DNA from: Marinactinospora thermotolerans DSM 45154
GTDB taxonomy: Bacteria; Actinomycetota; Actinomycetes; Streptosporangiales; Streptosporangiaceae
Length of the DNA stretch: 64,000 bases
Assembly: GCF_900167435.1 (NCBI RefSeq)
Contig: NZ_FUWS01000011.1
Location: forward strand, 62,001 to 126,000
Reading direction: 5' to 3'
Within the stretch, counting starts at the first letter, position 1; each line of letters starts with the position of its first letter. This document shows, in pieces, positions 16,594-26,235 of the stretch. A program made the position numbers and the translations under genes. The notes under the pieces are model-generated. The model was not told where the DNA came from and made no database searches. It worked only from the letters and a program-made list of their open reading frames with translations.

Positions 16594-18750
16594 GTGAACG
16601 GACCTGACGAGACCTCCTCCCCGGAGGGACCCGACTCCGGCCATCTCCGTGGCCGGAGGGGGCTCCGCCGGGCCGAGGACACCGCGCCGGGGCAGCGCTC
16701 CCCCTCCAACAGCGGGGGATGGTTCGGATGGCGCCGTTCCGCCGCCCGCGAGGCTTCCGGCCCGCCGGAACCGCATCCCGCCCCACGCGGGGAATCCGGC
16801 TCCGGGCTGCGCGAGGTGACCGCGCCGAACGACGCGGTTCCCCTTGAGGATCCCCAATCCCCGCCGATCGCGCGTTGGACCTTCGGGGACCTGCGCCGCG
16901 CGGCGCGGCGCACCCCGCACACGATGGCCGGCCCCGAGGCATCGGGCTCCGCGGAACCGTTCGGACCGGGCCGCGACGGGCCGTCCGACCGGCCGGCGTC
17001 CGCCCCGCTGAGGGGGACACCCGATCGGAACGCCGGTCCGCTCCCGGACGGAGCCCACCCGTGGGAGGGGAGCCCCGGGAAGGGACCCGGACGCGGCACC
17101 ACTCCCCTGTGGGGGACGCCCGCGGCCGGCCCCATGACCCGGGGGTCGGGCGAGGACGAGGGTCCCTCCCGCGCGCCGTCCGACCCGCCACGGGGACGTC
17201 CGCGCTTCGCGCCCGCGCCCCCGCCCTCCGGCCCGCCGACCGGATTCGTGCCGCCGAGGGGCCCCTGGCCCGCGGTGCCGCCCCCGCACCCGCCGGGTCC
17301 TCCGCCCGTGACGCCGATGCCCGGGGGGCACGTGCCGCAAGGGCACCTGCCACCTCCCGCACCGGCCGGACCGGTGCGCTTCCTGCCCCCGACCGGGCCG
17401 GGACTGCCGCCCCCGCACCCACCGGGGACGCCCGTCCCACACCCTGCCGCGCGGCCGGCCCCCGAACCCGACGTGACGACGGGAACGCATCGGTTGCACT
17501 GGGCGACGATCCCGTTCCAGGCGCTCGTCTTCGTCCTGGTCTTCCTCGCCGTGCCCGGGGTGGTGCTGGTCGAGTTCGGCTGGGGGCCCGTGCTGATGCT
17601 CTCGCTGACGGTGGCCTTCGGTGCCGCGGCCTACGCGCTCGCGGCCTGGTGGAACGTCACCTTCGGACTGCGAGACGACCATCTGGTCGTCCACACCGGG
17701 GTGTTCAGGCGGCTGTCCCGCGAGATCCCGCTGAGCAGACTCCAGGCGGTCGACGTGGTGCGCCCGCTCCTGATGCAGGTCATGGGGCTGGCAGAGCTGC
17801 GCGTGGAGCTCGCGGGAGGCGACAGCAGCGAGATCAGGCTGCGCTACCTCGGCCGCGGTACCGCAGAGCGGCTGCGGGCGGTCCTGCTCGCCCACGCCGC
17901 CGGGTTGTCCGGCCGGACGCCCGAGGCGCCGGAGTGGCCGTTCTACAAACTGCCCTTCGGGCTGCTCCTCGGCGCGTTGGCGTTCCGCCTCCCGGTGCTG
18001 GGGGCGTTCGTGCTGCTCCTGCTCCTGCTCGTGACCGGGCTGGCGTTCGGCGAGCTGGGGGTGCTCGGGGGAGCGGTCCCCCTGCTGCTGGGGTTGATGC
18101 GCGGCTTCCTCGGTCCGCTGTTGCGCTACACGGACTTCTACGCCTCGTTGTCGCCCGATGGTCTGCGGCTGCGCTACGGGGTCTTCCAGGCGCGGATGCA
18201 GACGGTCCCGCCGGGGCGGGTCCAGGCCGTGCGCATCGTCGAACCGCTGCTGTGGCGCTCGCTGGGCGTGGTCCGGGTCGAGGCGAACGTGGCCGGTTAT
18301 GTGGGGGAGCGGCAGATGGACTCCTCGACGTTGCTGCCCGTTGTTCCCCGGCGTCTGGCGTTCGCCCTGGTGAACGAGGTGTTTCCGGGGACGGACCTGG
18401 CCGGGGCGGTGCTGCACCCGGCGAAGCCGGGTGGGCTGCCCGGGGCGGCTCTGGGCGTGGACGACCGTGTCTTCGTCACCCGTAGCGGACTGCTGTGCCG
18501 GGTCATCGACGTCGTTCCGCACGCCAGGACCCAGGTGCTGCGGATGACCGTGGGGCCCGTGGAGCGCCTGCGGGGCACCGCCACGGTCGAGGCCGACACC
18601 CCGCCGGGGCCGGTGCGCGCCCGGGCGACCGGACGCGACGTCGCCGAGGCCCGGCGGGTGATCGACGGGGTGGCCCGGAGGGCCCACACCGCTCGCTCCA
18701 CCACGGCGGGGCCCGAAAGGTGGGCCACGCGTGGGGACCTTTTCGGATAG
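16594..18750 (+). CDS. bacterial PH membrane protein with long Pro-rich N-terminus, YdbT type
   Basis: 718 residues, GTG start three bases after the previous gene. Residues 1-300 are low-complexity and rich in Pro, Gly and Ser, with no recognisable domain. Then two membrane helices (about 305-350), a first bPH2 domain (GVFRRLSREIPLSRLQAVDVVRPLLMQ), two more helices (about 450-510), a second bPH2 (LRLRYGVFQARMQTVPPGRVQAV) and a C-terminal copy that is less clear (DRVFVTRSGLLCRVIDVVPHAR). Three bPH2 copies fit YdbT. The long Pro-rich part should lie in the cytoplasm and is unusual. Confidence 0.78.
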   Translation: MNGPDETSSPEGPDSGHLRGRRGLRRAEDTAPGQRSPSNSGGWFGWRRSAAREASGPPEPHPAPRGESGSGLREVTAPNDAVPLEDPQSPPIARWTFGDLRRAARRTPHTMAGPEASGSAEPFGPGRDGPSDRPASAPLRGTPDRNAGPLPDGAHPWEGSPGKGPGRGTTPLWGTPAAGPMTRGSGEDEGPSRAPSDPPRGRPRFAPAPPPSGPPTGFVPPRGPWPAVPPPHPPGPPPVTPMPGGHVPQGHLPPPAPAGPVRFLPPTGPGLPPPHPPGTPVPHPAARPAPEPDVTTGTHRLHWATIPFQALVFVLVFLAVPGVVLVEFGWGPVLMLSLTVAFGAAAYALAAWWNVTFGLRDDHLVVHTGVFRRLSREIPLSRLQAVDVVRPLLMQVMGLAELRVELAGGDSSEIRLRYLGRGTAERLRAVLLAHAAGLSGRTPEAPEWPFYKLPFGLLLGALAFRLPVLGAFVLLLLLLVTGLAFGELGVLGGAVPLLLGLMRGFLGPLLRYTDFYASLSPDGLRLRYGVFQARMQTVPPGRVQAVRIVEPLLWRSLGVVRVEANVAGYVGERQMDSSTLLPVVPRRLAFALVNEVFPGTDLAGAVLHPAKPGGLPGAALGVDDRVFVTRSGLLCRVIDVVPHARTQVLRMTVGPVERLRGTATVEADTPPGPVRARATGRDVAEARRVIDGVARRAHTARSTTAGPERWATRGDLFG

Positions 18751-18941
18751 GGACGGCGCGCCACCGCTCCCGGATCGAGTCATCCGCTTGTGATGTCCAT
18801 CACCATATGAGGATCCTTCGAGGAAATTCATGCGGCAAGTATGGACATGTCCGGTCACTCTGGGCGTGGACTTGGTCGCACAAAGTGATCGAATTCTTGA
18901 AAAGGGTCCCGCGAGTCTCCCGGATATGGCTAGATGGTCAA

Positions 18942-18960
18942 CGAACACGCAACGTGTTCG
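18942..18960. promoter_or_regulatory. 8-3-8 inverted repeat upstream of chaplin-like gene
   Basis: CGAACACGCAACGTGTTCG: CGAACACG and CGTGTTCG are perfect reverse complements with three bases between. It lies 64-82 bases before the chaplin-like start, a normal operator position. No regulator can be named; it is not the LexA box. Confidence 0.5.
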
Positions 18961-19023
18961 AAGTGACGCTTACTGTCAACGAATCGGCCGGAGCCCCCGT
19001 TCCGGCCTGATGAGGAGATTGCT

Positions 19024-19278
19024 GTGCTGAAGAAGACCTTCGCCGCCGGTGCCATCGCCGCTGCCGCCGCGGGCGTGCTCTTCGCCGCTGCCCCCGCCTC
19101 CGCCGACGAGGTCGAGACCTCTGGTGCGGGTGGTGTCCTCAGCGGCAACCAGCTCGTCGTCGACGCCAACATCCCGGTGAACGTTTGCGGCGTCTCCGTC
19201 GCGGTCCTGGGCAACTCCAGCGCCGAGTGCGAGGAGTCCGGCGCGGTCGTGGTCGAGAAGGACATCGACAAGGACTAG
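19024..19278 (+). CDS. short chaplin-like secreted protein
   Basis: 84 residues, GTG start with GAGGAG upstream. A clean Sec signal peptide (residues 1-27, cleavage after ASA) is followed by one chaplin-like segment: GGVLSGNQLVVDANIPVNVCG and VAVLGNSSAEC, with the two Cys about 15 residues apart that form the disulfide in chaplins. Chaplins are hydrophobic amyloid-forming proteins that coat aerial hyphae. This one lacks a cell-wall sorting signal and ends in an acidic tail (VVVEKDIDKD), so it is of the short, secreted type. The tail is atypical. Confidence 0.85.
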   Translation: MLKKTFAAGAIAAAAAGVLFAAAPASADEVETSGAGGVLSGNQLVVDANIPVNVCGVSVAVLGNSSAECEESGAVVVEKDIDKD

Positions 19279-19315
19279 TCCACCGTCTCCTCCACCGACG
19301 AGGACGAGGACAGCC

Positions 19316-19342
19316 GGCGTCGGCCCATCATGGGCCGGCGCC
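19316..19342 (+). terminator. terminator after chaplin-like gene
   Basis: GGCGTCGGCCCA pairs along its full 12 bases (one G-U) with TGGGCCGGCGCC around the loop TCA, followed by GTTCTCGTTTCCC. It begins 37 bases past the stop. Confidence 0.8.
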
Positions 19343-19445
19343 GTTCTCGTTTCCCTCCGGTCCAACCCGACGTCCACGCTGATCAGCCCCGGCAGTAGGC
19401 TGTGGCCACGACGTCCGGTACCCCGAGTGGACTGGAACGAGGAAC

Positions 19446-20339
19446 ATGGATCCGACGGAAGAGACACGACAGCGGCCCGCCCGCCTGGCCATCGGCGTCA
19501 TCGGCGCGGGCAGGGTCGGGTCGGTCCTGGGGGCCGCCCTCCGCCGCGCCGGCCACGAGGTCGTCGCGGTCTCCGCGGTCTCCGACGCCTCCCGCGATCG
19601 GGCCGCCGAGCGGCTGCCCGGTGCCAGGGTGTGCGAACCCGCCGACGTGGTGTCGGCGGCGGATCTGGTACTGCTCACCGTGCCCGATGACGTGCTCGAC
19701 CCGCTCGCCCGTGGGTTGGTCGGGACCGGTACGCGGGTCGAGGGCAAGCTCGTCGCGCACGCCAGCGGCCGGTACGGCTACGGAGTGCTGGCCCCCCTCA
19801 CCGAGGCGGGCGCGCTACCGCTCGCGCTGCACCCCGTGATGACCTTCACCGGGCGGCCCGAGGACATCGACCGGTTGGCGAACTGTTCCTTCGGGGTGAC
19901 CGCCCCGGAGCCGCTCCGGCCCATCGCCGAGGCGCTCGTCGTCGAGATGGGCGCCGAACCGGTGTGGATCGCCGAGGAACGGCGCGCGCTGTACCACGCG
20001 GCGCTCGCCGGTGGGGCCAACCACCTCGTCACGCTCGTCGCCGAGAGCGCGGCCCTGCTGGGGGAGGCGGGCGTGGACCAGCCCGCCCGGATGCTGGGTC
20101 CCCTCCTCGGCGCCGCCCTGGACAACGCGCTGCGGCTGGGGGTCGGCGGGCTCAGCGGCCCGGTCGTGCGAGGTGACGCGGGGACGGTGGCGGAGCACAT
20201 CGCCGAGCTGCGCGCCCACTCGCCCGAGAGCGCGGCGGCCTACGTGGCGCTCGCCCGGCTCACCGCGGATCGCGCGCTCGCCGCGGGCCTGCTCAAACCG
20301 CAGGACGCCGAACGGCTGCTGGACGTCCTCCAGACATAG
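19446..20339 (+). CDS. Rossmann / DUF2520 protein linked to pantothenate genes
   Basis: 297 residues, ATG start. N-terminal Rossmann fold with G-x-G-x2-G (GVIGAGRVGSVLG), a strand VLLTVPDDVLD, and a C-terminal helical DUF2520 domain (YHAALAGGANHLVTLVAESAALL). The architecture resembles ketopantoate reductase and other 6-phosphogluconate dehydrogenase-like NAD(P)H enzymes. It ends 32 bases before panC, so it could supply reductase activity to pantothenate synthesis; the genuine substrate is unknown. The pairing with panC is common in actinobacteria. Confidence 0.8.
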   Translation: MDPTEETRQRPARLAIGVIGAGRVGSVLGAALRRAGHEVVAVSAVSDASRDRAAERLPGARVCEPADVVSAADLVLLTVPDDVLDPLARGLVGTGTRVEGKLVAHASGRYGYGVLAPLTEAGALPLALHPVMTFTGRPEDIDRLANCSFGVTAPEPLRPIAEALVVEMGAEPVWIAEERRALYHAALAGGANHLVTLVAESAALLGEAGVDQPARMLGPLLGAALDNALRLGVGGLSGPVVRGDAGTVAEHIAELRAHSPESAAAYVALARLTADRALAAGLLKPQDAERLLDVLQT

Positions 20340-20371
20340 ATCTCCCACCCTGAACGACCGGAGGCCAGAGC

Positions 20372-21244
20372 ATGACCGAAACGACGCCCTCCACGCCGAA
20401 GGCCCCCACCGTGGTCCGCACCCCCGAGGAACTGGCCCGTCTGCGCGCCTCGATGGGACGTGTGGCGCTGGTACCGACGATGGGGGCGCTGCACCAGGGA
20501 CACCGCAGCCTCATGTCGGCCGCTCGCGGCCACGCCGACACCGTCGTGGTCAGCATCTTCGTCAACCCGCTCCAGTTCGGCCCCAACGAGGACTACGACC
20601 GCTACCCCCGCACCCTCGACGCCGATCTCCGGGTGTGCGCCGAGGAGGGGGTGGACGTGGTGTTCGCGCCGGGGGTCGAGGTGATGTATCCCGGCGAGCA
20701 GATCGTGACGGTCGACGCCGGGAAGATGGGCCGGGTGCTGGAGGGGGAGTTCCGTCCCGGCTTCTTCGAGGGGGTCCTGACGGTCGTCGCCAAACTGTTC
20801 AACCTGGTCCGCCCGGATGTCGCGGTCTTCGGACAGAAGGACGCCCAGCAGGTCGCGGTCGTGCGCCGGATGGTGCGTGACCTGTGCCTGCCGGTGACCG
20901 TGGTGGCCGCGCCGACCGTGCGCGACGGCGACGGGCTGGCCACCTCCAGCCGCAACGTCTACCTCTCGGCGGCGGAGCGGGACAGCGCCCTTGCGCTGTC
21001 CCGGGCGCTGCTGGCCGGGGCGGACGCCTCGTCGGGGGGACCCGAGGCGATCCTCGCCGCTGCGCGCAAGGTGCTCGACGCGGCTGCGGGAGCGGTCCCG
21101 CCGGTGCTCGTCGATTATCTGGCCCTGGTCGATCCCGCGACGTTCACCGATGTCCGGCCAGGTCACCGGGGGTCGGCCGTGCTCGCGGTGGCCGCGTGGG
21201 TGGGCGAGACGAGGCTCATTGATAACGTGCCGCTGACGCTGTAA
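20372..21244 (+). CDS. panC: pantothenate synthetase
   Basis: 290 residues, ATG start. The HIGH-like PTMGALHQGH (about 31-40), FVNPLQFGPNEDYDRYPR and the Lys/Ser-containing GQKDAQQ and SSRNVYL blocks are intact. It joins pantoate and beta-alanine with ATP. It is the central step between the DUF2520 neighbour and coaX in the same run of genes. Confidence 0.97.
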   Translation: MTETTPSTPKAPTVVRTPEELARLRASMGRVALVPTMGALHQGHRSLMSAARGHADTVVVSIFVNPLQFGPNEDYDRYPRTLDADLRVCAEEGVDVVFAPGVEVMYPGEQIVTVDAGKMGRVLEGEFRPGFFEGVLTVVAKLFNLVRPDVAVFGQKDAQQVAVVRRMVRDLCLPVTVVAAPTVRDGDGLATSSRNVYLSAAERDSALALSRALLAGADASSGGPEAILAAARKVLDAAAGAVPPVLVDYLALVDPATFTDVRPGHRGSAVLAVAAWVGETRLIDNVPLTL

Positions 21245-21278
21245 TTCGCCTCATATCGCCCAGATTTGGGAGCAATCG

Positions 21279-23843
21279 GTGAACACGCCCGACACTGCAC
21301 TACCGTCCCGGCTCCGCGCGCCAGAGCCCGGATGGGCCATCGAGACCGACCTGGTGATCGTCGGTTCGGGCATCGCCGGCCTGAGCACCGCGCTGCGCTA
21401 CGTCGGCGCGCACCCCACGGGACGGGTCGTGCTCGTCACCAAGGACGTGCTGTCCAACGGCTCCACCCGCTGGGCCCAGGGCGGGATCGCGGCGGTGGTC
21501 GACCCCTCCGACGCCCCGCTGGCGCACATGGTCGACACCGTCGTGGCCGGCCGTGAGCTGTGCTCGGCCGCGGCGGTCCGCGCCCTCGTCACCGAAGGCC
21601 CCGACGCGCTGAGGTGGCTCATCGGCGTCGGCACCGCGTTCGACCGGACCTCGGCCGGTGAACTGGCGTTGACCCGGGAGGGCGGCCACCGGGCCGACCG
21701 GATCGCCCACGCGGGAGGCGACGCGACCGGGGCGGAGATCGAACGGGCGCTGATCGACGCCGTACAGGCCCAACCGCGCATCGAGGTGATCGAGCACGCC
21801 TTCGTGCCCGAGCTGATCCTCGAGGAGGACGGCGAGGCGGGCACCGCGGTCCGCGGCGTCACCGTCCACGTCATGGGCGAGGGAGAGCGCGACGGCGTGG
21901 GCGCCGTCCGCTCCGCCGCCGTCGTCCTCGCCACCGGGGGCATCGGCCAGGTCTTCGCCGCCACCACCAACCCCGCGGTCTCCACCGGCGACGGGGTGGC
22001 CCTGGGACTGCGCGCCGGAGCCGAGGTTCAGGACCTGGAGTTCGTCCAGTTCCACCCCACCGTGCTGTGGCTCGGCGCCGAGGCCCGCGGTCAGCAGCCG
22101 CTGATCTCCGAGGCCGTGCGCGGTGAGGGCGCGTTCCTCGTGGACGCCGAGGGCCGCAGATTCATGCGGGGGCGTCACGAGCTCGCGGACCTGGCCCCAC
22201 GGGACGTCGTCGCCCGCGGCATCGCCGAGGCGATGGCGCGTACCGGCGCCGACCACGTCTTCCTCGACGCCCGGCACTTCGGCGCCGACAAGTGGGAGCG
22301 CCGCTTCCCCACGATCCTGGCGTCGTGCCGCGAGCACGGTATCGACCCGGTGACCGAGCTGATCCCGGTCGCCCCAGCCGCCCACTACGCCTCGGGCGGG
22401 TTGCGCACGGACCTGGACGGCCGGACGAGCGTGGCCGGGCTCTACGCCGTGGGCGAGGTCGCCTGCACGGGGGTGCACGGGGCGAACCGGCTCGCGTCCA
22501 ACTCCCTGCTGGAAAGCGTCGTGTTCGCCCGACGGGTCGCCGGCCACATCGCCGCGACGACGGGAGGCACGGTGGAGGGGGCGACGGGAGCGCCGTCACG
22601 CCGGGCCGGCCTGGTGGAACCCGCTCTCGTTCCGGCGATCCGCGCCGTCATGTCCCGCCACGTCGGCGTCGTCCGGGACGCGCGCGGCCTGGAACAGGCG
22701 CTGGCCGAGCTCCGCGCGTTCGCCGTCGACCCGCGCAACACCACCGCGGAACCGGGGATCGCGGCCTGGGAGGCCACCAACCTGCTCACCGTGGCCACCG
22801 TGCTGACCGAGGCCGCGCTGTACCGCGCCCGTCACCTCGCGGAGGCGGACGGGGGCGCGGGGTCCTCCCGCGACCGCCGCAACGTCCGGATCCGGCTGGG
22901 CGGCGGGGCCGCCGCGCACCGGGACGCGGGCGCGCCCCTCCCCGCGGGGCTGACCGCCGAGCTCGACGCCCTCACCTCTGTCATGCCCGGTGGCGGGGGC
23001 GCCGCCGGTCTCGTTCGGCTCGTGGCCGGCGCACTGACCGAGGACCTGCCCGCGCCGGGGTCGGTGGACGTCACCACGGCCGCCACCATCCCCGCCGCCC
23101 AGATCAGCACCGCCGACGTGGTCGCGCGCGCCAACGGCGTGGTCGCCGGGCTCCCACTGGCCGAGCTGGTATTCCATATGGTCAGCGAGGGGATCGTCGA
23201 GATCGAACGCCGTGCCGCCGACGGCGACCCGGTGGCCCGGGGCGACGTCCTCATGACGGTCAGCGCGCGCACCCGTGACCTGCTCACCGCCGAGCGGACC
23301 GCGCTCAACCTCCTCACCCACCTGTCCGGCGTCGCCACCGCGACCCGCTCCTGGGTGGACGCGGTGGCCGGCACCGGGGCGCGGATCCGTGACAGCCGCA
23401 AGACCCTGCCGGGCCTGCGCGTCCTGGAGAAGTACGCGGTGCGCTGCGGCGGGGGCACCAACCATCGCTACGGACTGGCCGACGCCGCGCTGATCAAGGA
23501 CAATCACGTTGTCGCGGCCGGTGGGGTCGCCGAAGCGGTCAGGGCCGTCCGGACGGCCTTCCCCAATGTCCCGCTGGAGGTCGAGGTGGACCGTCTCGAC
23601 CAGATCGAGCCGGCGCTGAAGGCGGGGGCCGAGGAGATCCTGCTCGACAACTTCACCGTCGAGGCGCTGCGCGAGGCCGTCGCGCTGGTCGCCGGCCGGG
23701 CCCGGCTGGAGTCCAGCGGTGGGCTCACCCTCGACGTCGCGGCCGATGTCGCGGCGACCGGGGTGGACTATCTTGCGGTTGGCGCGCTGACCCATTCCAG
23801 TCCGGCACTGGACATCGCGCTGGATCTCAGGGAAACGCCCTGA
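21279..23843 (+). CDS. nadB-nadC: fused L-aspartate oxidase and quinolinate phosphoribosyltransferase
   Basis: 854 residues in one uninterrupted frame, GTG start. Residues 20-545 are an L-aspartate oxidase: FAD motif DLVIVGSGIAGLST, STRWAQGGIAAV, the substrate region with GGHRADRIAH, and EVACTGVHGANRLASNSLLE. After a Gly/Ala linker, from about residue 570 to the end, comes nicotinate-nucleotide pyrophosphorylase: DVTTAATIPA, RDSRKTLPGLR, GGGTNHRYGLADAALIKDNH, EVEVD and LLDNF. Together they make iminoaspartate and later convert quinolinate to NaMN; quinolinate synthase NadA is not in this window. These are normally separate genes. No stop or frameshift separates them here. Confidence 0.94.
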   Translation: MNTPDTALPSRLRAPEPGWAIETDLVIVGSGIAGLSTALRYVGAHPTGRVVLVTKDVLSNGSTRWAQGGIAAVVDPSDAPLAHMVDTVVAGRELCSAAAVRALVTEGPDALRWLIGVGTAFDRTSAGELALTREGGHRADRIAHAGGDATGAEIERALIDAVQAQPRIEVIEHAFVPELILEEDGEAGTAVRGVTVHVMGEGERDGVGAVRSAAVVLATGGIGQVFAATTNPAVSTGDGVALGLRAGAEVQDLEFVQFHPTVLWLGAEARGQQPLISEAVRGEGAFLVDAEGRRFMRGRHELADLAPRDVVARGIAEAMARTGADHVFLDARHFGADKWERRFPTILASCREHGIDPVTELIPVAPAAHYASGGLRTDLDGRTSVAGLYAVGEVACTGVHGANRLASNSLLESVVFARRVAGHIAATTGGTVEGATGAPSRRAGLVEPALVPAIRAVMSRHVGVVRDARGLEQALAELRAFAVDPRNTTAEPGIAAWEATNLLTVATVLTEAALYRARHLAEADGGAGSSRDRRNVRIRLGGGAAAHRDAGAPLPAGLTAELDALTSVMPGGGGAAGLVRLVAGALTEDLPAPGSVDVTTAATIPAAQISTADVVARANGVVAGLPLAELVFHMVSEGIVEIERRAADGDPVARGDVLMTVSARTRDLLTAERTALNLLTHLSGVATATRSWVDAVAGTGARIRDSRKTLPGLRVLEKYAVRCGGGTNHRYGLADAALIKDNHVVAAGGVAEAVRAVRTAFPNVPLEVEVDRLDQIEPALKAGAEEILLDNFTVEALREAVALVAGRARLESSGGLTLDVAADVAATGVDYLAVGALTHSSPALDIALDLRETP

Positions 23844-23872
23844 CCCAACGACGGACGGGGGATGGGGAAACG

Positions 23873-24655
23873 ATGCTGTTGGCGATCGACGTCGGGAACT
23901 CCCACACGGTGCTCGGGCTGTTCGACGGCGAGGAACTGATGGAGCAGTGGCGCGTCGCGACCGAGCCGCGCCGTACGGCCGACGAGTGGGCGGTGGTCCT
24001 CCAGGGCCTCATCGGCGCGGCCACGCTGGTGGAGCGCACCGACGTCGACGGGATCGCCATGTGCTGCACGGTCCCCTCGGTCCAGCACGAGATGCGGGAG
24101 ATGTTCCGCCGGCACTTCGGCGACGTGCAGGCGGTCATCGTCGAGCCGGGGGTCAAGACCGGGGTCCCCATCCGCATGGACAGCCCCCGGGAGGTGGGAA
24201 GCGACCGGATCGTCAACGCTCTGGCGGCGGCGCACTCCTACGGGGGTCCATGCCTGGTCGTGGACTTCGGCACCGCGACCACCTTCGACGCGGTCAGCGA
24301 GAAGGGCGAGTACGTCGGCGGGGCGATCGCGCCGGGCATCGACATCTCGGTCGAGGCGCTGTCGCGCCGCGGCGCGCAACTGCACATGGTCGAGATCGTG
24401 AAACCGCGCGCGGTCATCGCGAAGAACACGACCGAGGCGCTGCGGTCCGGGATCGTCTACGGGTTCGCCGGGCAGGTGGACGGCATCGTCGACCGTATGG
24501 CGCAGGAGCTCGCCGACGACGCCGACTCCGTGACCGTCGTGGCCACGGGCGGGCTCGCCCCGCTCGTCGTGGACGAGTGCGAGACGGTGGACGTGCACGA
24601 GCCCTGGCTGACCCTGATCGGCCTGCGCCTGGTCTACGAGCGCAACGTGGGCTGA
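23873..24655 (+). CDS. coaX: type III pantothenate kinase
   Basis: 260 residues, ATG start 29 bases after nadBC. Seen: LLAIDVGNSHTVLGLFD (phosphate-1), DSPREVGSDRIVNALAA (catalytic Asp region), LVVDFGTATTFD (phosphate-2) and GGAIAPGIDIS. It starts CoA synthesis from the pantothenate made by PanC and needs a monovalent cation. This belongs with panC and the fused nadBC as a cofactor block. Confidence 0.96.
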   Translation: MLLAIDVGNSHTVLGLFDGEELMEQWRVATEPRRTADEWAVVLQGLIGAATLVERTDVDGIAMCCTVPSVQHEMREMFRRHFGDVQAVIVEPGVKTGVPIRMDSPREVGSDRIVNALAAAHSYGGPCLVVDFGTATTFDAVSEKGEYVGGAIAPGIDISVEALSRRGAQLHMVEIVKPRAVIAKNTTEALRSGIVYGFAGQVDGIVDRMAQELADDADSVTVVATGGLAPLVVDECETVDVHEPWLTLIGLRLVYERNVG

Positions 24656-24731
24656 ACCCGCCGTCCCGTGGGAGCGGACCGGGGCGCTGAAGGACACCGG
24701 GGCACGTGGTAGGGCGGATAGGATCGTCCCT

Positions 24732-26228
24732 GTGAGTGACGTGCTGGACGATTCCTACGACGACCTGCCCGAGCAGATGCGGGTCCGCCGCGAGAAGCTG
24801 GACCGCCTGCGGGAGAACGGGGTGGACCCCTATCCGGTCTCCTACCCCCGCACCACCTCCATCGCCGCGATCCGTGAGAAACACGGCGGGCTCGGGCCGG
24901 ACACGGTCACGGGGGAGCGCGTCGGGATCGCCGGCCGGGTCATGCTGTACCGCACCGGGGGCAAGCTCTGCTTCGCCACCATCCGCGACGGTTCCGGTGA
25001 CATCCAGATCATGCTGGCGCTGGACAAGCTCGGAGCCGACTCCCTGGCCGCCTGGAAGAGCGACATCGACCTGGGCGACCACGTCGGTGTCGAGGGCGAG
25101 GTCATCACGTCCAAGCGTGGCGAGCTGTCGGTCATGGTCGACTCCTGGCGGCTCACGGCCAAGTGCCTGCGTCCGCTGCCGGAGAAGCACAAGGGGCTCA
25201 CCGACCCCGAGGCCCGGGTCCGGCAGCGCTATGTCGACCTGATCGTCAACCCCGAGGCGCGCGACATGGTGCGCCGTCGCGCCGACGCCATCCGCGCGCT
25301 GCGCGAGGGGCTGCACGGTCGCGGCTACGTCGAGGTCGAGACCCCGATGCTCCAGCAGGTGCACGGCGGGGCGACGGCGCGGCCGTTCACCACCCACATC
25401 AACGCCTACGACCTCGACCTCTACCTGCGCATCGCCCCGGAGCTGTACCTCAAGCGCCTGGTGGTGGGCGGTGTCGAGCGGGTCTTCGAGATCAACCGGA
25501 ACTTCCGCAACGAGGGCGCCGACTCCACGCACAACCCCGAGTTCACGATGCTGGAGTTCTACCAGGCCTACGCCGACTACAACGTGATGGCCGACGTCAC
25601 GCGCGAGCTCATCCAGGAGGCCGCGGTCGGCGCGTTCGGCAGCACCGTGGTGCGCCGTGGCGACCAGGAGATCGACCTCGGCGGCGAGTGGCCGTCGGTG
25701 ACGCTTTATGGGGCGGTCTCCGAGGCGCTGGGCGAGGAGGTCACGCCGCGCACCCCCGTCGAGTCCCTGCGCAAGCTGGCCGACGCCCGGGAGATCGAGT
25801 GGAACCCGGCCTGGGGTCCGGGCAAGCTGGTCGAGCACCTGTTCGAGGAGCTCGTCGAGCACACCCTGATCCAGCCGACCTTCGTCCGCGACTACCCGTT
25901 GGAGACCAGCCCGCTGACCCGCCAGCACCGCGAGGATCCGCTCCTCACGGAGAAGTGGGACCTGATCGGGTTCGGTATGGAGATGGGCACCGGCTACTCC
26001 GAGCTGGTCGACCCGGTGGAGCAGCGCCGCCGTCTCACCGAGCAGTCCCTGCTGGCGGCGGGGGGCGACCCCGAGGCGATGCAGCTCGACGAGGACTTCC
26101 TGCGCGCGCTGGAGTACGCGATGCCTCCCTCGGGCGGTGTCGGGATGGGGATCGACCGTCTGCTGATGGCGTTCACGGGCAAGAACATCAGGGAAACGGT
26201 TCTGTTCCCGCTCGTGAAGCCGAACTGA
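24732..26228 (+). CDS. lysS: lysyl-tRNA synthetase, class II
   Basis: 498 residues, GTG start. N-terminal OB-fold ([24 protein letters not shown]) and the class II core: motif 1 near [25 protein letters not shown], motif 2 [24 protein letters not shown], and motif 3 [13 protein letters not shown]. It charges tRNA-Lys. The length and motifs are those of a normal functional enzyme. An efficient hairpin follows the stop. Confidence 0.97.
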   Translation: MSDVLDDSYDDLPEQMRVRREKLDRLRENGVDPYPVSYPRTTSIAAIREKHGGLGPDTVTGERVGIAGRVMLYRTGGKLCFATIRDGSGDIQIMLALDKLGADSLAAWKSDIDLGDHVGVEGEVITSKRGELSVMVDSWRLTAKCLRPLPEKHKGLTDPEARVRQRYVDLIVNPEARDMVRRRADAIRALREGLHGRGYVEVETPMLQQVHGGATARPFTTHINAYDLDLYLRIAPELYLKRLVVGGVERVFEINRNFRNEGADSTHNPEFTMLEFYQAYADYNVMADVTRELIQEAAVGAFGSTVVRRGDQEIDLGGEWPSVTLYGAVSEALGEEVTPRTPVESLRKLADAREIEWNPAWGPGKLVEHLFEELVEHTLIQPTFVRDYPLETSPLTRQHREDPLLTEKWDLIGFGMEMGTGYSELVDPVEQRRRLTEQSLLAAGGDPEAMQLDEDFLRALEYAMPPSGGVGMGIDRLLMAFTGKNIRETVLFPLVKPN

Positions 26229-26235
26229 CCTTCCG

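Noticed and set aside
17150-17480. Proline-codon repeats as a tandem DNA repeat
   Set aside because: Irregular unit length. It encodes a Pro-rich, likely disordered segment; the same applies to 35560-35830.
15994-18948. Very long frame on the minus strand opposite the PH proteins
   Set aside because: It mirrors the GC-rich codons of the real genes on the other strand. No domain is recognisable.
21279-23843. Two genes joined by a missed stop
   Set aside because: The linker is in frame, codon usage is continuous, and there is no ribosome site before the NadC part; fusion is the simpler reading.
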